NCBI RefSeq assembly: GCF_001598335.1
Contig: NZ_BCYT01000004.1
Location: 1-64,000, forward strand
Source of the DNA: Sphingobium abikonense NBRC 16140
GTDB taxonomy: Bacteria; Pseudomonadota; Alphaproteobacteria; Sphingomonadales; Sphingomonadaceae
Direction: 5' to 3'
DNA: 64,000 nucleotides
Shown here in pieces: positions 7,423 to 16,645 of the stretch. A program made the translations under genes and the position numbers. Under the pieces are notes generated by a model. It worked only from the letters and a program-made list of their open reading frames with translations. It was not told the origin of the DNA and made no database searches. How positions within the stretch are numbered: the stretch's first letter is position 1; each line of letters starts with the position of its first letter.

Positions 7423-8370
7423 TCAGATAAGCGGTCGGCCGCTGTTGCGATATTCGGGCTTGATCGTCGATTGTGGCAGCCGACTGTCCGCTGACGCGTC
7501 GCCCGGACTGCCCGGTGCCGGCCATGACGGCGCAGTGGCTTGGGGCAGCGCGCCATTTGGCAAAGGTATCGGCATTGCCTGCGCCTCGACCGGGGCGACC
7601 GGCTTCGTCGGCCAACTGGTGCGCGCCGGACCGGAAATCAGTTCGCGGCCGGCATAAGGGGCATTGAACGCCGCCACCGTGCCGTTGAAGCCGGGATTGC
7701 GGTAGAAGATATGCGCGCCCACGACGGCGACAGCCTGCAAGGATGCTGACCAGTCCGGGCGAACGGCGAGCGTATGATAATGGGTGGCGAGGCCGACGGG
7801 AGCATAGACCGACCCGGCCAGTGCCTCCTGCGCGATTCGCCGCGCGCGCGCCCAGGCGCCTGGCGCGGGTGCCCGCATCATGGAGCCGTCACAGCTGAAG
7901 GTGAACTGGCATTTGGCGTCGATGCGCTCGGACCCCTGGTAGACGACGCCACATACGCTGTCGGGCCACAGGGGGCTGCGCACGCGGTTCAAGACGACCT
8001 GCGCGACGGCCCGCTGCCCTTCCTCGGGTTCGTTGCCGGCCTCATAATATATGGCGTTGGTGAGGCAATTGGCAGCCCGATAGCCGTCCAGCGCTGTGAG
8101 GCCGCGAAAGACGGCGGCCGGCGCCGCCTTGACTGCATCAAGCCCAAGCACATGGCGGCTCTGAACGATTTCCACTCCGGGCACCGGGTCGAACGCGCCT
8201 TCCGCGTAGAAAAAGGCGGAGCCGGGGAAATTATCGCCAGGCTGCTCGGCGGGATCGACCTGTGCAGCACTGCCTTCCAGCAAATCAAGCGGCGCGGCCG
8301 TAATCAGGCGGGGGGCGACCAGCGCGCATAGCGCCAGCAGGGCCATGCCGCCCTTTGCTCGTCTGCCCAT
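7423..8370 (-). CDS. SleB-type cell wall hydrolase
   Basis: 315 residues from ATG 8370; the frame is open to an ATG at 8427 that would add 19 residues before the signal peptide. A signal sequence (MGRRAKGGMALLALCALVA) leads into a periplasmic protein. The Hydrolase_2 (SleB/CwlJ) domain is at about residues 95-205: NAIYYEAGNEPEEGQRAVAQ with the catalytic-type Glu, VVLNRVRSPLWPDSVCGVVYQG, then CQFTFSCDG. The tail is Pro/Ala-rich and probably disordered. SleB-like enzymes in Gram-negatives are presumed muramidases or transglycosylases acting on peptidoglycan. No clear ribosome site settles the start. Confidence 0.87.
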   Translation of the reverse strand: MGRRAKGGMALLALCALVAPRLITAAPLDLLEGSAAQVDPAEQPGDNFPGSAFFYAEGAFDPVPGVEIVQSRHVLGLDAVKAAPAAVFRGLTALDGYRAANCLTNAIYYEAGNEPEEGQRAVAQVVLNRVRSPLWPDSVCGVVYQGSERIDAKCQFTFSCDGSMMRAPAPGAWARARRIAQEALAGSVYAPVGLATHYHTLAVRPDWSASLQAVAVVGAHIFYRNPGFNGTVAAFNAPYAGRELISGPARTSWPTKPVAPVEAQAMPIPLPNGALPQATAPSWPAPGSPGDASADSRLPQSTIKPEYRNSGRPLI

Positions 8371-8585
8371 TGCCTGCACGTCATTCGTTCCCAAGCTGCG
8401 CGCGTCATGCCGCGAAGACGCGCCCATACGCGAAATCCCGGCGCTTGGCTTCCTTCATTTTGGCGCGTGCCGGAATGAGACGAAGGGCGATCGAGACGTT
8501 AACGGCGCGGCGAAAACACTACCTTTGGCCTGCGCATCATTCGCTTGCTTGGCAAAGCCGCGCCGGCTCCGCTATGCGTTGCGCC

Positions 8586-9581
8586 ATGCTGCTTTCTCCC
8601 AATAGTCTCGCGCTGATCGGCAACACGCCGCTCGTGCGCCTTGCCGGCCCTTCTGATGAGACGGGCTGCGACATTTTCGCCAAATGCGAATTTGCCAATC
8701 CCGGCGCTTCGGTCAAGGACCGGGCGGCGCTTTTCATCGTCAACGATGCTGAGGAAAAGGGGCTGCTGAAACCGGGCGGCACGATCGTCGAAGGGACGGC
8801 GGGCAACACCGGCATCGGCCTTGCCCTCGTCGCCAATGCCAAGGGCTATAACACGATCATCGTGATGCCTGAGACGCAAAGCCGCGAGAAGATGGACACG
8901 CTGCGCGCCCTGGGCGCGGATCTGGTGACGGTGCCGGCCGCGCCCTATTCGAACCCCGGCCATTTCGTTCACACCTCCCGCCGGATCGCGGAAGAAACCG
9001 ACAATGCGATATGGGCCAACCAGTTCGACAATATCGCCAATCGCAAGGCGCATATCGTCGGGACAGCTGAGGAAATCTGGGCGCAGATGGAGGGGCGGGT
9101 CGACGGCTTCACCTGCGCGGCGGGTACAGGCGGCACGATCGCGGGCGTGGGCCTCGGCCTTAAGGCGCGGGACGAGAATGTCACGATCGCGCTCAGTGAC
9201 CCGCATGGCGCGGCGCTGTACAATTATTACGCCCATGGCGAATTGAAGGCGGAAGGGTCTTCGGTCGCCGAAGGCATCGGGCAGGGGCGCATCACCGCTA
9301 ATCTGGACGGCGCGCCGATCGACACCCAATTTCGCATCTCGGACGAAGAAGGGCTGTATTGGGTCCGGCGCTTGCTGAGTGAGGAAGGTCTGTGCCTGGG
9401 CCTGTCGTCCGGCATCAACGTGGCCGGCGCCGTCGCGCTGGCCAAGCAACTGGGGCCGGGCAAGCGCGTCGCCACCATATTGTGCGACACCGGATTCCGC
9501 TATCTGTCGACCCTCTATAATCGCCAGTGGCTCGAATCGAAGGGCTTGACGGTCTTCCCCTGGCTCGCGCACACTGCATGA
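8586..9581 (+). CDS. cysK: Cysteine synthase A (O-acetylserine sulfhydrylase)
   Basis: 331 residues. It has the fold-type II PLP signatures: IGNTPLVRLAG, the PLP lysine in GASVKDRAALF, the substrate loop EGTAGNTGIG, and the phosphate-binding glycines CAAGTGGTIAGVG. It makes cysteine from O-acetylserine and sulfide in the cytosol. The frame extends upstream to 8355, but the ATG at 8586 gives the usual start just before SLALIGNTPLV. About 215 bp separate it from the divergent wall hydrolase. The stop overlaps a possible upstream start of the next gene (ATGA at 9578-9581). Confidence 0.93.
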   Translation: MLLSPNSLALIGNTPLVRLAGPSDETGCDIFAKCEFANPGASVKDRAALFIVNDAEEKGLLKPGGTIVEGTAGNTGIGLALVANAKGYNTIIVMPETQSREKMDTLRALGADLVTVPAAPYSNPGHFVHTSRRIAEETDNAIWANQFDNIANRKAHIVGTAEEIWAQMEGRVDGFTCAAGTGGTIAGVGLGLKARDENVTIALSDPHGAALYNYYAHGELKAEGSSVAEGIGQGRITANLDGAPIDTQFRISDEEGLYWVRRLLSEEGLCLGLSSGINVAGAVALAKQLGPGKRVATILCDTGFRYLSTLYNRQWLESKGLTVFPWLAHTA

Positions 9582-9625
9582 TCGCCGACACGGGTCGCGG
9601 CGATGATGGGACCAAGAGCACGAAC

Positions 9626-9955
9626 ATGGCCGATACGCCCCGCCGTCAGGAAGGGTTGCAGCGCGTCCAGATCGGATTGACCGGCTTGGCCGGCGTCGTC
9701 CTGCTCGTAGGCCTGGCCAATATCGTCATAGAAAAGGCGCGGGTGGACGACGCGGCGTTAGCGCCGCCGACGGTGCCGACGCTGGAAACCAACGCCGTCG
9801 CGCCCAAAGAGCCGCTGGCCGAACTCGGCGTTCAGCCCGCCGCAGAGCAGGCCCCCGTAGTGCCGGATCTTCAGCCCGATCCCAATCTCAAAAAACCGAT
9901 GGATCAGGACCCGGCGCAGCCGCTTAATTCGGATTCCGACGGTCAGCCCAACTGA
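9626..9955 (+). CDS. Small membrane protein, unknown function
   Basis: 109 residues from ATG 9626; an alternative ATG at 9578 overlaps the cysK stop (ATGA) and would add 16 residues. The protein has a short charged N-terminus, one membrane segment at about residues 17-37 (GLTGLAGVVLLVGLANIV), and a Pro-, Asp- and Gln-rich periplasmic tail with no recognisable domain. It fits a single-pass anchored protein. I recognise no family. It lies between cysK and the GldG-like gene with only 4 nt to the latter, so those two probably share a transcript. Confidence 0.6.
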   Translation: MADTPRRQEGLQRVQIGLTGLAGVVLLVGLANIVIEKARVDDAALAPPTVPTLETNAVAPKEPLAELGVQPAAEQAPVVPDLQPDPNLKKPMDQDPAQPLNSDSDGQPN

Positions 9956-9959
9956 TCCC

Positions 9960-11201
9960 ATGTCCGGGGGCAGGACGGGTCACGCCATGGCAGCGGCCGC
10001 GAAGGCATTTCTTGAGTTATGGCTTCCGGCCATGGCCGTGCTGGTCGCGGGATTATGGCGAGCCTGGCAGACCGGACAGGCCGATCCATGGGATTGGAGC
10101 ATCGCTGTTGCCGCATTGATGGCGGCAGCCGGCTTTCTGTTGGCGCATCGCGGCATCATCGTACTGCTATGGGCGGCTATCGGAGCCTCTGCGCCGATCC
10201 TCATCTTTTGTGCGCTGGCCGCAGGGCGGCTAGAGCTTTGGTCGGCGTTGGGCGTGACGGTCATTGCGCTGCTACTCGTGTTAGCGGCCGCTTGGGTGCG
10301 CCATGCGCCTATCAGGCGGGGGCGGGTCGCCGCCCTGGGCATGATCGCCGTCGCGGGACTGATTTTCAGCTTCGGCTCTGCGCAGCCCCTGACGCCGGTC
10401 GATGCCAGGCCCAGGCTTGCCGTACTGACGGGGCTGCCCTTGTTCTGGGAAGAGCGGGGAGCGGTCGGGAAAGGGCCGCGCGATGCACCCATCATCACGG
10501 TCCTGCGCACCCGCTTCACGATCCTGCCGCTTGACGATCCCCGCGATCTGCCTGGCACGGGCGCGCGCCAGATTTTGATCGCGCAGCCGCGCGCACTTTC
10601 GCCCGAACAGCTTGTGGCGCTTGATGGCTGGGTGCGGGACGGGGGCAGGGCGTTGGTCCTTGCCGACCCGCTGTTGCGTTGGTCCTCCGCTCTGCCACTC
10701 GGCGATCGCCGCCGGGCACCGACGACGACCCTGCTTGCGCCATTGCTGACCCGCTGGGGCTTTGTTCCTGGCCGGTTGCATCCGCTGGAGGTGCGTAATT
10801 TCCTGGCCGACAGTCGGCTGATGACGGTTTCGAGCGCCTGGTTACCGCATGGTCAAGCAGTACCGCCACAGCCAGTGGGCCGCGGGTGGGTGCGGATCAT
10901 GGGCGATGCTGATATGATCGACGACCGGCTCTGGCTGGCCGACCCGGCGCAGCCCCTCAATCCCCGCTTCTGGTCGGCCGATACACCGGCCGTCATGCTC
11001 CACTGGCTCGGCGCCTCCGCTCCTGAGGCCCGTCCCTGGATGCGTGGGCCAGCCGACGTGATGGTTGCGTTGCGATGGGCGATTCTGGTTGGGACAGGCT
11101 GGGCAATGCTGGGTGGGGCATTGCTGCGCCAGCATTTTCGGCGTAGAGGTCAGGAACAAAAAGTGAAAATTTGGTCAGGAAAGCGAGCAAAATCAGTCTA
11201 A
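9960..11201 (+). CDS. Membrane protein with GldG/ABC-auxiliary-like domain
   Basis: 413 residues. Residues 1-150 hold about five membrane segments. A soluble stretch from about 155 to 365 resembles the GldG-like ABC auxiliary domain: RPRLAVLTGLPLFW, a turn with ILIAQPRALSPEQLVALDGWVRDGGRALVLADPLL, and a conserved GDADMIDDRLW region. A last membrane segment lies near residues 370-390, with a basic tail. GldG-type proteins work with ABC transporters in gliding bacteria, but no ABC gene is adjacent here. It sits immediately upstream of the dcw cluster, 184 bp before mraZ. The function is unknown. Confidence 0.6.
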   Translation: MSGGRTGHAMAAAAKAFLELWLPAMAVLVAGLWRAWQTGQADPWDWSIAVAALMAAAGFLLAHRGIIVLLWAAIGASAPILIFCALAAGRLELWSALGVTVIALLLVLAAAWVRHAPIRRGRVAALGMIAVAGLIFSFGSAQPLTPVDARPRLAVLTGLPLFWEERGAVGKGPRDAPIITVLRTRFTILPLDDPRDLPGTGARQILIAQPRALSPEQLVALDGWVRDGGRALVLADPLLRWSSALPLGDRRRAPTTTLLAPLLTRWGFVPGRLHPLEVRNFLADSRLMTVSSAWLPHGQAVPPQPVGRGWVRIMGDADMIDDRLWLADPAQPLNPRFWSADTPAVMLHWLGASAPEARPWMRGPADVMVALRWAILVGTGWAMLGGALLRQHFRRRGQEQKVKIWSGKRAKSV

Positions 11202-11250
11202 CCCATTTTTGACCAGCTTTTCCCATCTCTTCCCGACTTTTCCCTTTTCA
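11201..11250. promoter_or_regulatory. MraZ-type operator: 10-bp phased repeats upstream of mraZ
   Basis: Five consecutive 10-bp units begin at 11201, 11211, 11221, 11231 and 11241. On the plus strand they open ACCCA, GACCA, TCCCA, TCCCG and TCCCT; on the complementary strand this reads as GGGA/GGGT motifs spaced exactly one helical turn apart. MraZ is known to bind phased TGGG-type repeats in front of its own operon. The block lies 135 nt upstream of the GTG start of mraZ. Confidence 0.7.
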
Positions 11251-11384
11251 GTCGGCCCCATGCTTGGTAGGAAAACCGGCATTGGGGTTCGTCAGGCTTT
11301 GTGCAGTCCTGTGGTGTCGGATTGTCTGTTCGCGATTCCGGCAAAGGGCGGCCTGCGTCCCAGTGAAAAGGGGCCAATTTCAGG

Positions 11385-11882
11385 GTGTCTGACGTCATTC
11401 TCTATTCGGGCAACGCGTTCAGCGTCGCGGACGGCAAAGGCCGTTTCGTGCTGCCCCTGGAGATGCGCAAGCTGGTGGCCCAGGCCAGCGGCGGGCAGAA
11501 CCGCCTGTGCCTGTCCATCCACCTCGACAATGGCTGCGCCACTGGCTTTGGCCTGTCGCACAAGCAATTCCTGTTCGACGAGGTCGAGAAGCTGGAGCGT
11601 CAGGCCTATGAGGCCGGTCGCGATTTCAATGCCGACCTGGAGCGCGAAAACCGACTCGGCACGATCGAGGACGTGAATTTCGACGATGGCGGCCGTTTCT
11701 TCCTGCACCCCGATATCAAGGAAGAGGCCGGCATCACAGACGCAGTGTTTTTCTACGGCGTGGGTCGCTATTTCCAGATCTGGAAGCCCGAGGCTCTGGT
11801 CGAAAGCCCCGATCGTCCTGCGCTGATCCGCAACAAGGTCTGCCGCTGGCTGGACCAGCGCGCGGCCGGAGGCGGCAAGTGA
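11385..11882 (+). CDS. mraZ: Division/cell wall cluster transcriptional repressor MraZ
   Basis: 165 residues, somewhat longer than the usual 140-150. Two SpoVT-AbrB-type half domains are visible: [19 protein letters not shown] at about residues 13-31 and [20 protein letters not shown] at about 104-123. MraZ forms ring-shaped oligomers and binds repeats upstream of the dcw operon. The start is GTG at 11385; no ATG gives the complete first domain. The stop overlaps the GTG of rsmH (GTGA), implying translational coupling. Confidence 0.85.
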   Translation: MSDVILYSGNAFSVADGKGRFVLPLEMRKLVAQASGGQNRLCLSIHLDNGCATGFGLSHKQFLFDEVEKLERQAYEAGRDFNADLERENRLGTIEDVNFDDGGRFFLHPDIKEEAGITDAVFFYGVGRYFQIWKPEALVESPDRPALIRNKVCRWLDQRAAGGGK

Positions 11883-12841
11883 GCGTCGCGCCCCATATCC
11901 CCGTACTGCTCGACGAGGTGCTGGACGCGCTGGCGATTGCGCCGGGGGAAATTCATGTCGACGGCACCTTCGGCGCGGGCGGCTATAGCAGCGCCATGGC
12001 CAAGGCCGGGGCGCGGGTCTTTGCCTTCGACCGCGATCCCGACGCGATCCGCGAGGGGCAGGCGCTGGCCGACGCACATGGTATCACGCTCATTCCCGGC
12101 GAATTTTCACGCATGGCGCAATTGCTGGCGGAGCGCGATGTCGATCGCGTGGCGGGCGTTACACTCGACATCGGCGTATCCTCCATGCAGCTCGACCGGC
12201 CCGAACGCGGCTTTTCCTTCCAGGCCGACGGTCCGCTCGACATGACGATGAGCCAAGGCGGCATGAGCGCGGCCGATTTCCTCAACACCGCCCCGGAAGA
12301 GGATATTGCCGACGTCATCTATCGCTATGGCGAAGAGCCGCGTTCGCGCCGGGTCGCGCGCGCCATCGTGGAGGCCCGTCCCCTGGAGCGCACGGCGCAG
12401 CTGGCCGCGGTGGTGCGCAAGGCGCTGGGGCACAAGCCGCATGACAAGAAGGACCCGGCGACCCGCACCTTTCAGGCGATCCGTATTCACGTGAATCGCG
12501 AGCTGGAGGAGCTGGAGCGCGGACTTGAGGCGGCTGAAGAGCTGTTGGAGGAGGGTGGGCGCCTTGCGATCGTGACCTTCCACAGCCTAGAAGACCGCAT
12601 CGTCAAGCAGTTCCTGCGCAATCGCAGCGGTGGCGAGGGTGCGGGATCGCGACATCTGCCTGAACGCACCGCCGGGCCGCAGCCGACCTTCGCCAAGCCG
12701 GCCAAGCCCGTGCGCGCTGGCGACGCGGAACTGGCGCGCAACCCCCGCGCCCGTTCCGCTACGTTGCGCAGCGCCGTCCGCACCGCCGCACCATCCCGGC
12801 TTTCACCCGCCCCCTCGTCGCCCCGGAGTAGCCGCGCATGA
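11879..12841 (+). CDS. rsmH: 16S rRNA (cytosine1402-N4)-methyltransferase
   Basis: 320 residues, starting at GTG 11879 inside the mraZ stop. The N-terminus [13 protein letters not shown] and the SAM-binding motif [12 protein letters not shown] are diagnostic of RsmH (MraW). Also present are [18 protein letters not shown] and the late motif [14 protein letters not shown]. The enzyme adds the N4-methyl group to C1402 at the ribosomal P site. The C-terminal 30 residues are Pro/Ser/Arg-rich. The stop overlaps the ftsL start (ATGA at 12838). Confidence 0.96.
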   Translation: MSVAPHIPVLLDEVLDALAIAPGEIHVDGTFGAGGYSSAMAKAGARVFAFDRDPDAIREGQALADAHGITLIPGEFSRMAQLLAERDVDRVAGVTLDIGVSSMQLDRPERGFSFQADGPLDMTMSQGGMSAADFLNTAPEEDIADVIYRYGEEPRSRRVARAIVEARPLERTAQLAAVVRKALGHKPHDKKDPATRTFQAIRIHVNRELEELERGLEAAEELLEEGGRLAIVTFHSLEDRIVKQFLRNRSGGEGAGSRHLPERTAGPQPTFAKPAKPVRAGDAELARNPRARSATLRSAVRTAAPSRLSPAPSSPRSSRA

Positions 12842-13488
12842 TCGCCGTTAAGAGATTGCAGAGCCTCATCTGGGTGATCCTGGTCGCGCTCGGCGCGCTG
12901 GGCGCATATATGGTGTCGCTCAAGGTCGCGACTGAACGCAACGAATTGATGCGCGTGCGGTCGCAGATCGCAGCTACGAAAGCCGACATTCGCTATCTGG
13001 AAACGGAATTCAGCGCGCGCGCTTCCATGCGTCAGCTCGAGAGCTGGAACCAGCATGACTTCCTTTATGCCACGCCGACTGCGCAGCAATATCTGGAGGG
13101 GGAAAGGGCACTGGCGCAGCTGGACGGCGTGCAGCCCAATGGGCCGGACTATGTCGCGCCTCCGGTGATGGTGGCGATGGTCGAAACCCCGGCCGATCTT
13201 CCTTCCGCTCCGCAAAAGGCGCCCGAGAGCCCGGCGGCGACCCAGATTCGCAGCGACATCGCGATCATTCGCGAAGCCCATGCGGCCGATAATGTCGACA
13301 AGTTGCCCAAGCCTGCGCCAAAGCCCGCCGTGGTTCAGGCGAAGGCGGACGCCGATGTGTCGAAGCCCAATCCGATCGCGCGCAAGGCGGAGCGGATGGC
13401 GATGCTGGACGCCAAGCTGCTGGACGACAGCACTTTGGGGGATCTGACGGCGCGGGCCGACCGCGAAAAACGCAAAGGCGCGCGCTGA
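12838..13488 (+). CDS. ftsL: Cell division protein FtsL (long form)
   Basis: 216 residues, about twice the length of E. coli FtsL. A short cytoplasmic N-terminus leads to one membrane segment (residues about 9-25), then a periplasmic coiled coil ([29 protein letters not shown]). The rest is a Pro/Ala/Lys-rich tail. The assignment rests on this topology and on its place between rsmH and ftsI. FtsL forms a complex with FtsB and FtsQ and activates FtsWI septal synthesis. It overlaps rsmH by 4 nt and ftsI by 1 nt. Confidence 0.82.
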   Translation: MIAVKRLQSLIWVILVALGALGAYMVSLKVATERNELMRVRSQIAATKADIRYLETEFSARASMRQLESWNQHDFLYATPTAQQYLEGERALAQLDGVQPNGPDYVAPPVMVAMVETPADLPSAPQKAPESPAATQIRSDIAIIREAHAADNVDKLPKPAPKPAVVQAKADADVSKPNPIARKAERMAMLDAKLLDDSTLGDLTARADREKRKGAR

Positions 13489-15191
13489 TGGCGACGATCA
13501 TCGTTCAGCCCGGCGGCCCGCGCGCAGGGCGGCAGAGGGTCAACCTCACCGCCATGGCGCATAACCGGTTGATGCTGTTGCTCATCCTGTTCCTCGCCAT
13601 CACCACCATCCTGATCGGCCGGCTCTTCTGGGTCGGCATTTTTGCGCATGGGACGGGCGGGGACGGGTCGCTCGGGCCTTTCGTGCCTGCGCGCGCCGAC
13701 ATCGTGGATCGTAATGGCGTGCCGCTGGCGCGAACCATGGACGCCTATTCCGTTTCGGTGCGGCCCTCGAAGCTGATCGGCGAACCCGCCGAACTTGCCC
13801 GCAAATTGCACGAAATCTTCCCCGATGAAGCCGAAGCGACCTTTTACAAGAAGCTGACGGGCAAGGGCTGGGCCTATCTGCGTCGCCGGGCTCTACCTGA
13901 ACAGGTGGCGGCTGTGAACGCGCTGGGGGAGATCGGCATCGAATTTCCGCGTGAGAAGGAACGGCTCTACCCGCAGCGCACCTTGGCTGCTCACATCCTC
14001 GGCTTCGCCCCCAACAGCAAGGGCGTAGGCGGCATGGGCGCGGAGGCCGCCTTCAACGATCGGCTGATCGACCCGGCGCTGCGTGGCAAGCCCTTTGCCC
14101 TTTCCATCGACAGTCGGGTTCAAGGCGCGCTCGAAAGCGAGCTCTACACCCAGCTGGTCCAGACCCGCGCCAAGGGCGCGGGGGGCATCATCCTGGACGT
14201 CAACACCGGCGAAGTCATCGCCATGGCGTCGATCCCCGTGTTCGATCCCAACAAGCTGCAAAATTACGCGGGCAAGCGCTGTTCCGAATCGCCGCTCTGC
14301 AACCATATGGTTCAGGCGCGCTACGAGCTTGGTTCCGCCTTCAAGCCGCTTTCCATCGCGGCGGCCATGGATGCCGGCGTCGTCACCTCTATGAGCGAGC
14401 GGTATGACGCCACCGCGCCGCTTGCCGTCGCCGGCTTCCGAATCAAGGACGACCATCCGCTCGGCCGCTGGATCAACGTGCCGGAAATTTTGGTGCACAG
14501 CTCCAACATCGGCACCGCGCGCATCGCCGACAAAATGGGCGCCGCGCCGCTGCAGAAGCTGTTCCGCAGCCTCGACTTTGATCAGCGCGCACCGATCGAA
14601 TTCAATGAACGCGCGGCCGGGCTTTGGCCGTCCAACTGGGGGCGCATCACCAGCATGACTGTGTCCTATGGCCATGGCATCGCTGTGACGCCGCTGCACC
14701 TTGCCACCGCCTATGCGGCGCTGGTCAATGGCGGCATGTGGCGCCCCGCCACCGTGCGCAAACTGCGACCGCAGGACGTGCCGCAGGGTCGCCGCGTCTT
14801 TTCCGCCGCCACCAGCGCGCGGATGCGGCAACTGTTGCGGATGATCGTGTCAGCCGGTACGGGGCGAAGCGCGGACGCCAAGGGATTCCGGGTGGGCGGC
14901 AAGACGGGTTCGGCCGAAAAGCCCCAGGAAGGCCGCTATAACAAGACTTCGCTGGTGACGACTTTTGCTTCTGCCTTCCCGATGGACAATCCCCGCTATG
15001 TCGTCGTCGCCATCATGGATGAGGCGACGGGCCAGTTCGGCCTGCGCACGGCTGCCTGGACCGCCGCCCCGGTGGTAAAGCGCGTGATCGAGCGGACGGG
15101 GCCGATGCTGGGTATCATGCCGGACGAGCGGCGCGACGTCGATATTTCCGATCTGATGCCGCTGCTTCACGGTCAGAAGGAGAAGGAATAA
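13488..15191 (+). CDS. ftsI: Septal peptidoglycan transpeptidase FtsI (PBP3)
   Basis: 567 residues. One membrane segment at about residues 27-45 is followed by the PBP dimer domain (RADIVDRNGVPLARTMDAYS) and the transpeptidase domain. The three active-site boxes are GSAFKPLS (SxxK), SSN, and GKTGSAEK (KTG). It crosslinks peptides in septal peptidoglycan together with FtsW. Its start ATG shares one base with the ftsL stop (TGATG), and its own stop shares one with the murE start (TAATG). Confidence 0.96.
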   Translation: MATIIVQPGGPRAGRQRVNLTAMAHNRLMLLLILFLAITTILIGRLFWVGIFAHGTGGDGSLGPFVPARADIVDRNGVPLARTMDAYSVSVRPSKLIGEPAELARKLHEIFPDEAEATFYKKLTGKGWAYLRRRALPEQVAAVNALGEIGIEFPREKERLYPQRTLAAHILGFAPNSKGVGGMGAEAAFNDRLIDPALRGKPFALSIDSRVQGALESELYTQLVQTRAKGAGGIILDVNTGEVIAMASIPVFDPNKLQNYAGKRCSESPLCNHMVQARYELGSAFKPLSIAAAMDAGVVTSMSERYDATAPLAVAGFRIKDDHPLGRWINVPEILVHSSNIGTARIADKMGAAPLQKLFRSLDFDQRAPIEFNERAAGLWPSNWGRITSMTVSYGHGIAVTPLHLATAYAALVNGGMWRPATVRKLRPQDVPQGRRVFSAATSARMRQLLRMIVSAGTGRSADAKGFRVGGKTGSAEKPQEGRYNKTSLVTTFASAFPMDNPRYVVVAIMDEATGQFGLRTAAWTAAPVVKRVIERTGPMLGIMPDERRDVDISDLMPLLHGQKEKE

Positions 15192-16645
15192 TGCGCCTCG
15201 GGTCGCTTATCGAGGAGCTGGATGCCGAGGTCGCCAATGCGGTAAGCGCCGTTGGCGGCCTCGACACGTCCGTGACGGGTTTTGCCATCGACAATCGGAA
15301 GGTCGCACCGGGGACCATCTTTGGCGCTTTCCAGGGCCAGCGTGTCAACGGTGAAGACTATATTCCCGACGCCGTGCGGGCCGGCGCCATCGCCATCGTC
15401 GCGCGGCCTGAAGCCTATGTCGACGGAGCGATCCATATCGCCGCCGCCAATCCCCGTCAGCTCTTCGCGCAGCTTGCCGCGCGTTTCTTTGCGCCGTTCC
15501 CTGATGTGACGGTCGCCGTCACCGGCACCAACGGCAAGACCAGCACGGTCGAACTCGCCCGCCAGATCTGGCGCATGATGGGCCATAATGCGGCCTCGAT
15601 CGGGACATTGGGCGTCACCACCTCGGTCGATCAGGTGTCGACCGGCCTTACCACGCCCGACATCGTCACCTTCCTCGCCAATATGGCCGGCTTGCGCCGC
15701 GAAGGCATCACGCATGCCGCGTTCGAGGCATCGAGCCACGGCCTCGACCAGTATCGTACCGAAGGGCTGCCGGTGCTCGCCGGCGCTTTCACCAACCTGT
15801 CGCGCGATCATCTCGACTATCATGGCGACATGGACAGCTATTTTGACGCCAAGATGCGGCTGTTTGACGAGGTCGTCGCACAGCAGGGCAGCGCCGTCAT
15901 CTGGGCGGACGACGACTGGTCGGACAAGGCGATCGCGCGGGCTACGAAGCGGGGGCTTCGTGTGCTGAGTGTCGGGGTGCAGGGGCGTGCTTTGCAGCTT
16001 GCCAACCGCACCCCGACCCAGTTGGGCCAGACGCTGGAGGTGCATGCAGACGGCACGCTTTACAAGGTGAACCTTCCGCTGATCGGCGCCTATCAGGCCG
16101 CAAATGCCCTGACCGCGGCTGGCCTCGTCGTTGCGACCGGCGGCGATACCGCCAGGGTCATGGAACTGCTCGGCCGGGTGCAGCCCGTGCGCGGCCGGCT
16201 GGAGCGTGCGGTGATCAGCCGGACAGGCGCGCCCGTCTATGTCGACTATGCGCATACGCCCGATGGGCTGCGCGCCGCGATCGAGGCGCTCCGCCCGCAT
16301 ACAAGGGGGCGGCTTATCACCCTGTTCGGCGCGGGCGGTGATCGCGACGCCGGCAAGCGCCCGCAAATGGGCAAGGTCGCGGCCGACCTGTCCGATCATG
16401 TGATCGTCACCGACGACAATCCCCGGTCCGAAGAGCCGAGCGCCATTCGCGCCGCCGTGCTGGCCGGTGCGCCGCATGCGCAAGAAATTGGCGGCCGCCG
16501 CGACGCCATTGCCGCCGCCATCGCGCAGGCGGGCGCGGACGACATCGTGCTATTGGCCGGCAAGGGCCATGAGCAGGGCCAGATTATCGGCGACCGCGTC
16601 CTGCCGTTCGACGACGTCACCGTCGCGCGGGAGTGCGCGGGGTGA
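15191..16645 (+). CDS. murE: UDP-MurNAc-Ala-Glu:meso-diaminopimelate ligase
   Basis: 484 residues. The Mur ligase P-loop is GTNGKTST near residue 115. The motif DNPRSEEP near residue 408 is the signature that selects meso-diaminopimelate rather than lysine as the third amino acid. MurE adds that residue to the UDP-MurNAc dipeptide in the cytosol. The conserved central motif HTPDGLRAAIEAL marks the C-terminal domain. The murF GTG start overlaps the stop (GTGA at 16642-16645). Confidence 0.97.
   Translation: MRLGSLIEELDAEVANAVSAVGGLDTSVTGFAIDNRKVAPGTIFGAFQGQRVNGEDYIPDAVRAGAIAIVARPEAYVDGAIHIAAANPRQLFAQLAARFFAPFPDVTVAVTGTNGKTSTVELARQIWRMMGHNAASIGTLGVTTSVDQVSTGLTTPDIVTFLANMAGLRREGITHAAFEASSHGLDQYRTEGLPVLAGAFTNLSRDHLDYHGDMDSYFDAKMRLFDEVVAQQGSAVIWADDDWSDKAIARATKRGLRVLSVGVQGRALQLANRTPTQLGQTLEVHADGTLYKVNLPLIGAYQAANALTAAGLVVATGGDTARVMELLGRVQPVRGRLERAVISRTGAPVYVDYAHTPDGLRAAIEALRPHTRGRLITLFGAGGDRDAGKRPQMGKVAADLSDHVIVTDDNPRSEEPSAIRAAVLAGAPHAQEIGGRRDAIAAAIAQAGADDIVLLAGKGHEQGQIIGDRVLPFDDVTVARECAG

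Noticed and set aside
8366..8391. Possible third EcfG promoter upstream of the SleB-type hydrolase
   Set aside because: GGAAC is present on the minus strand, but no GTT-type -10 lies 16-17 nt further on.
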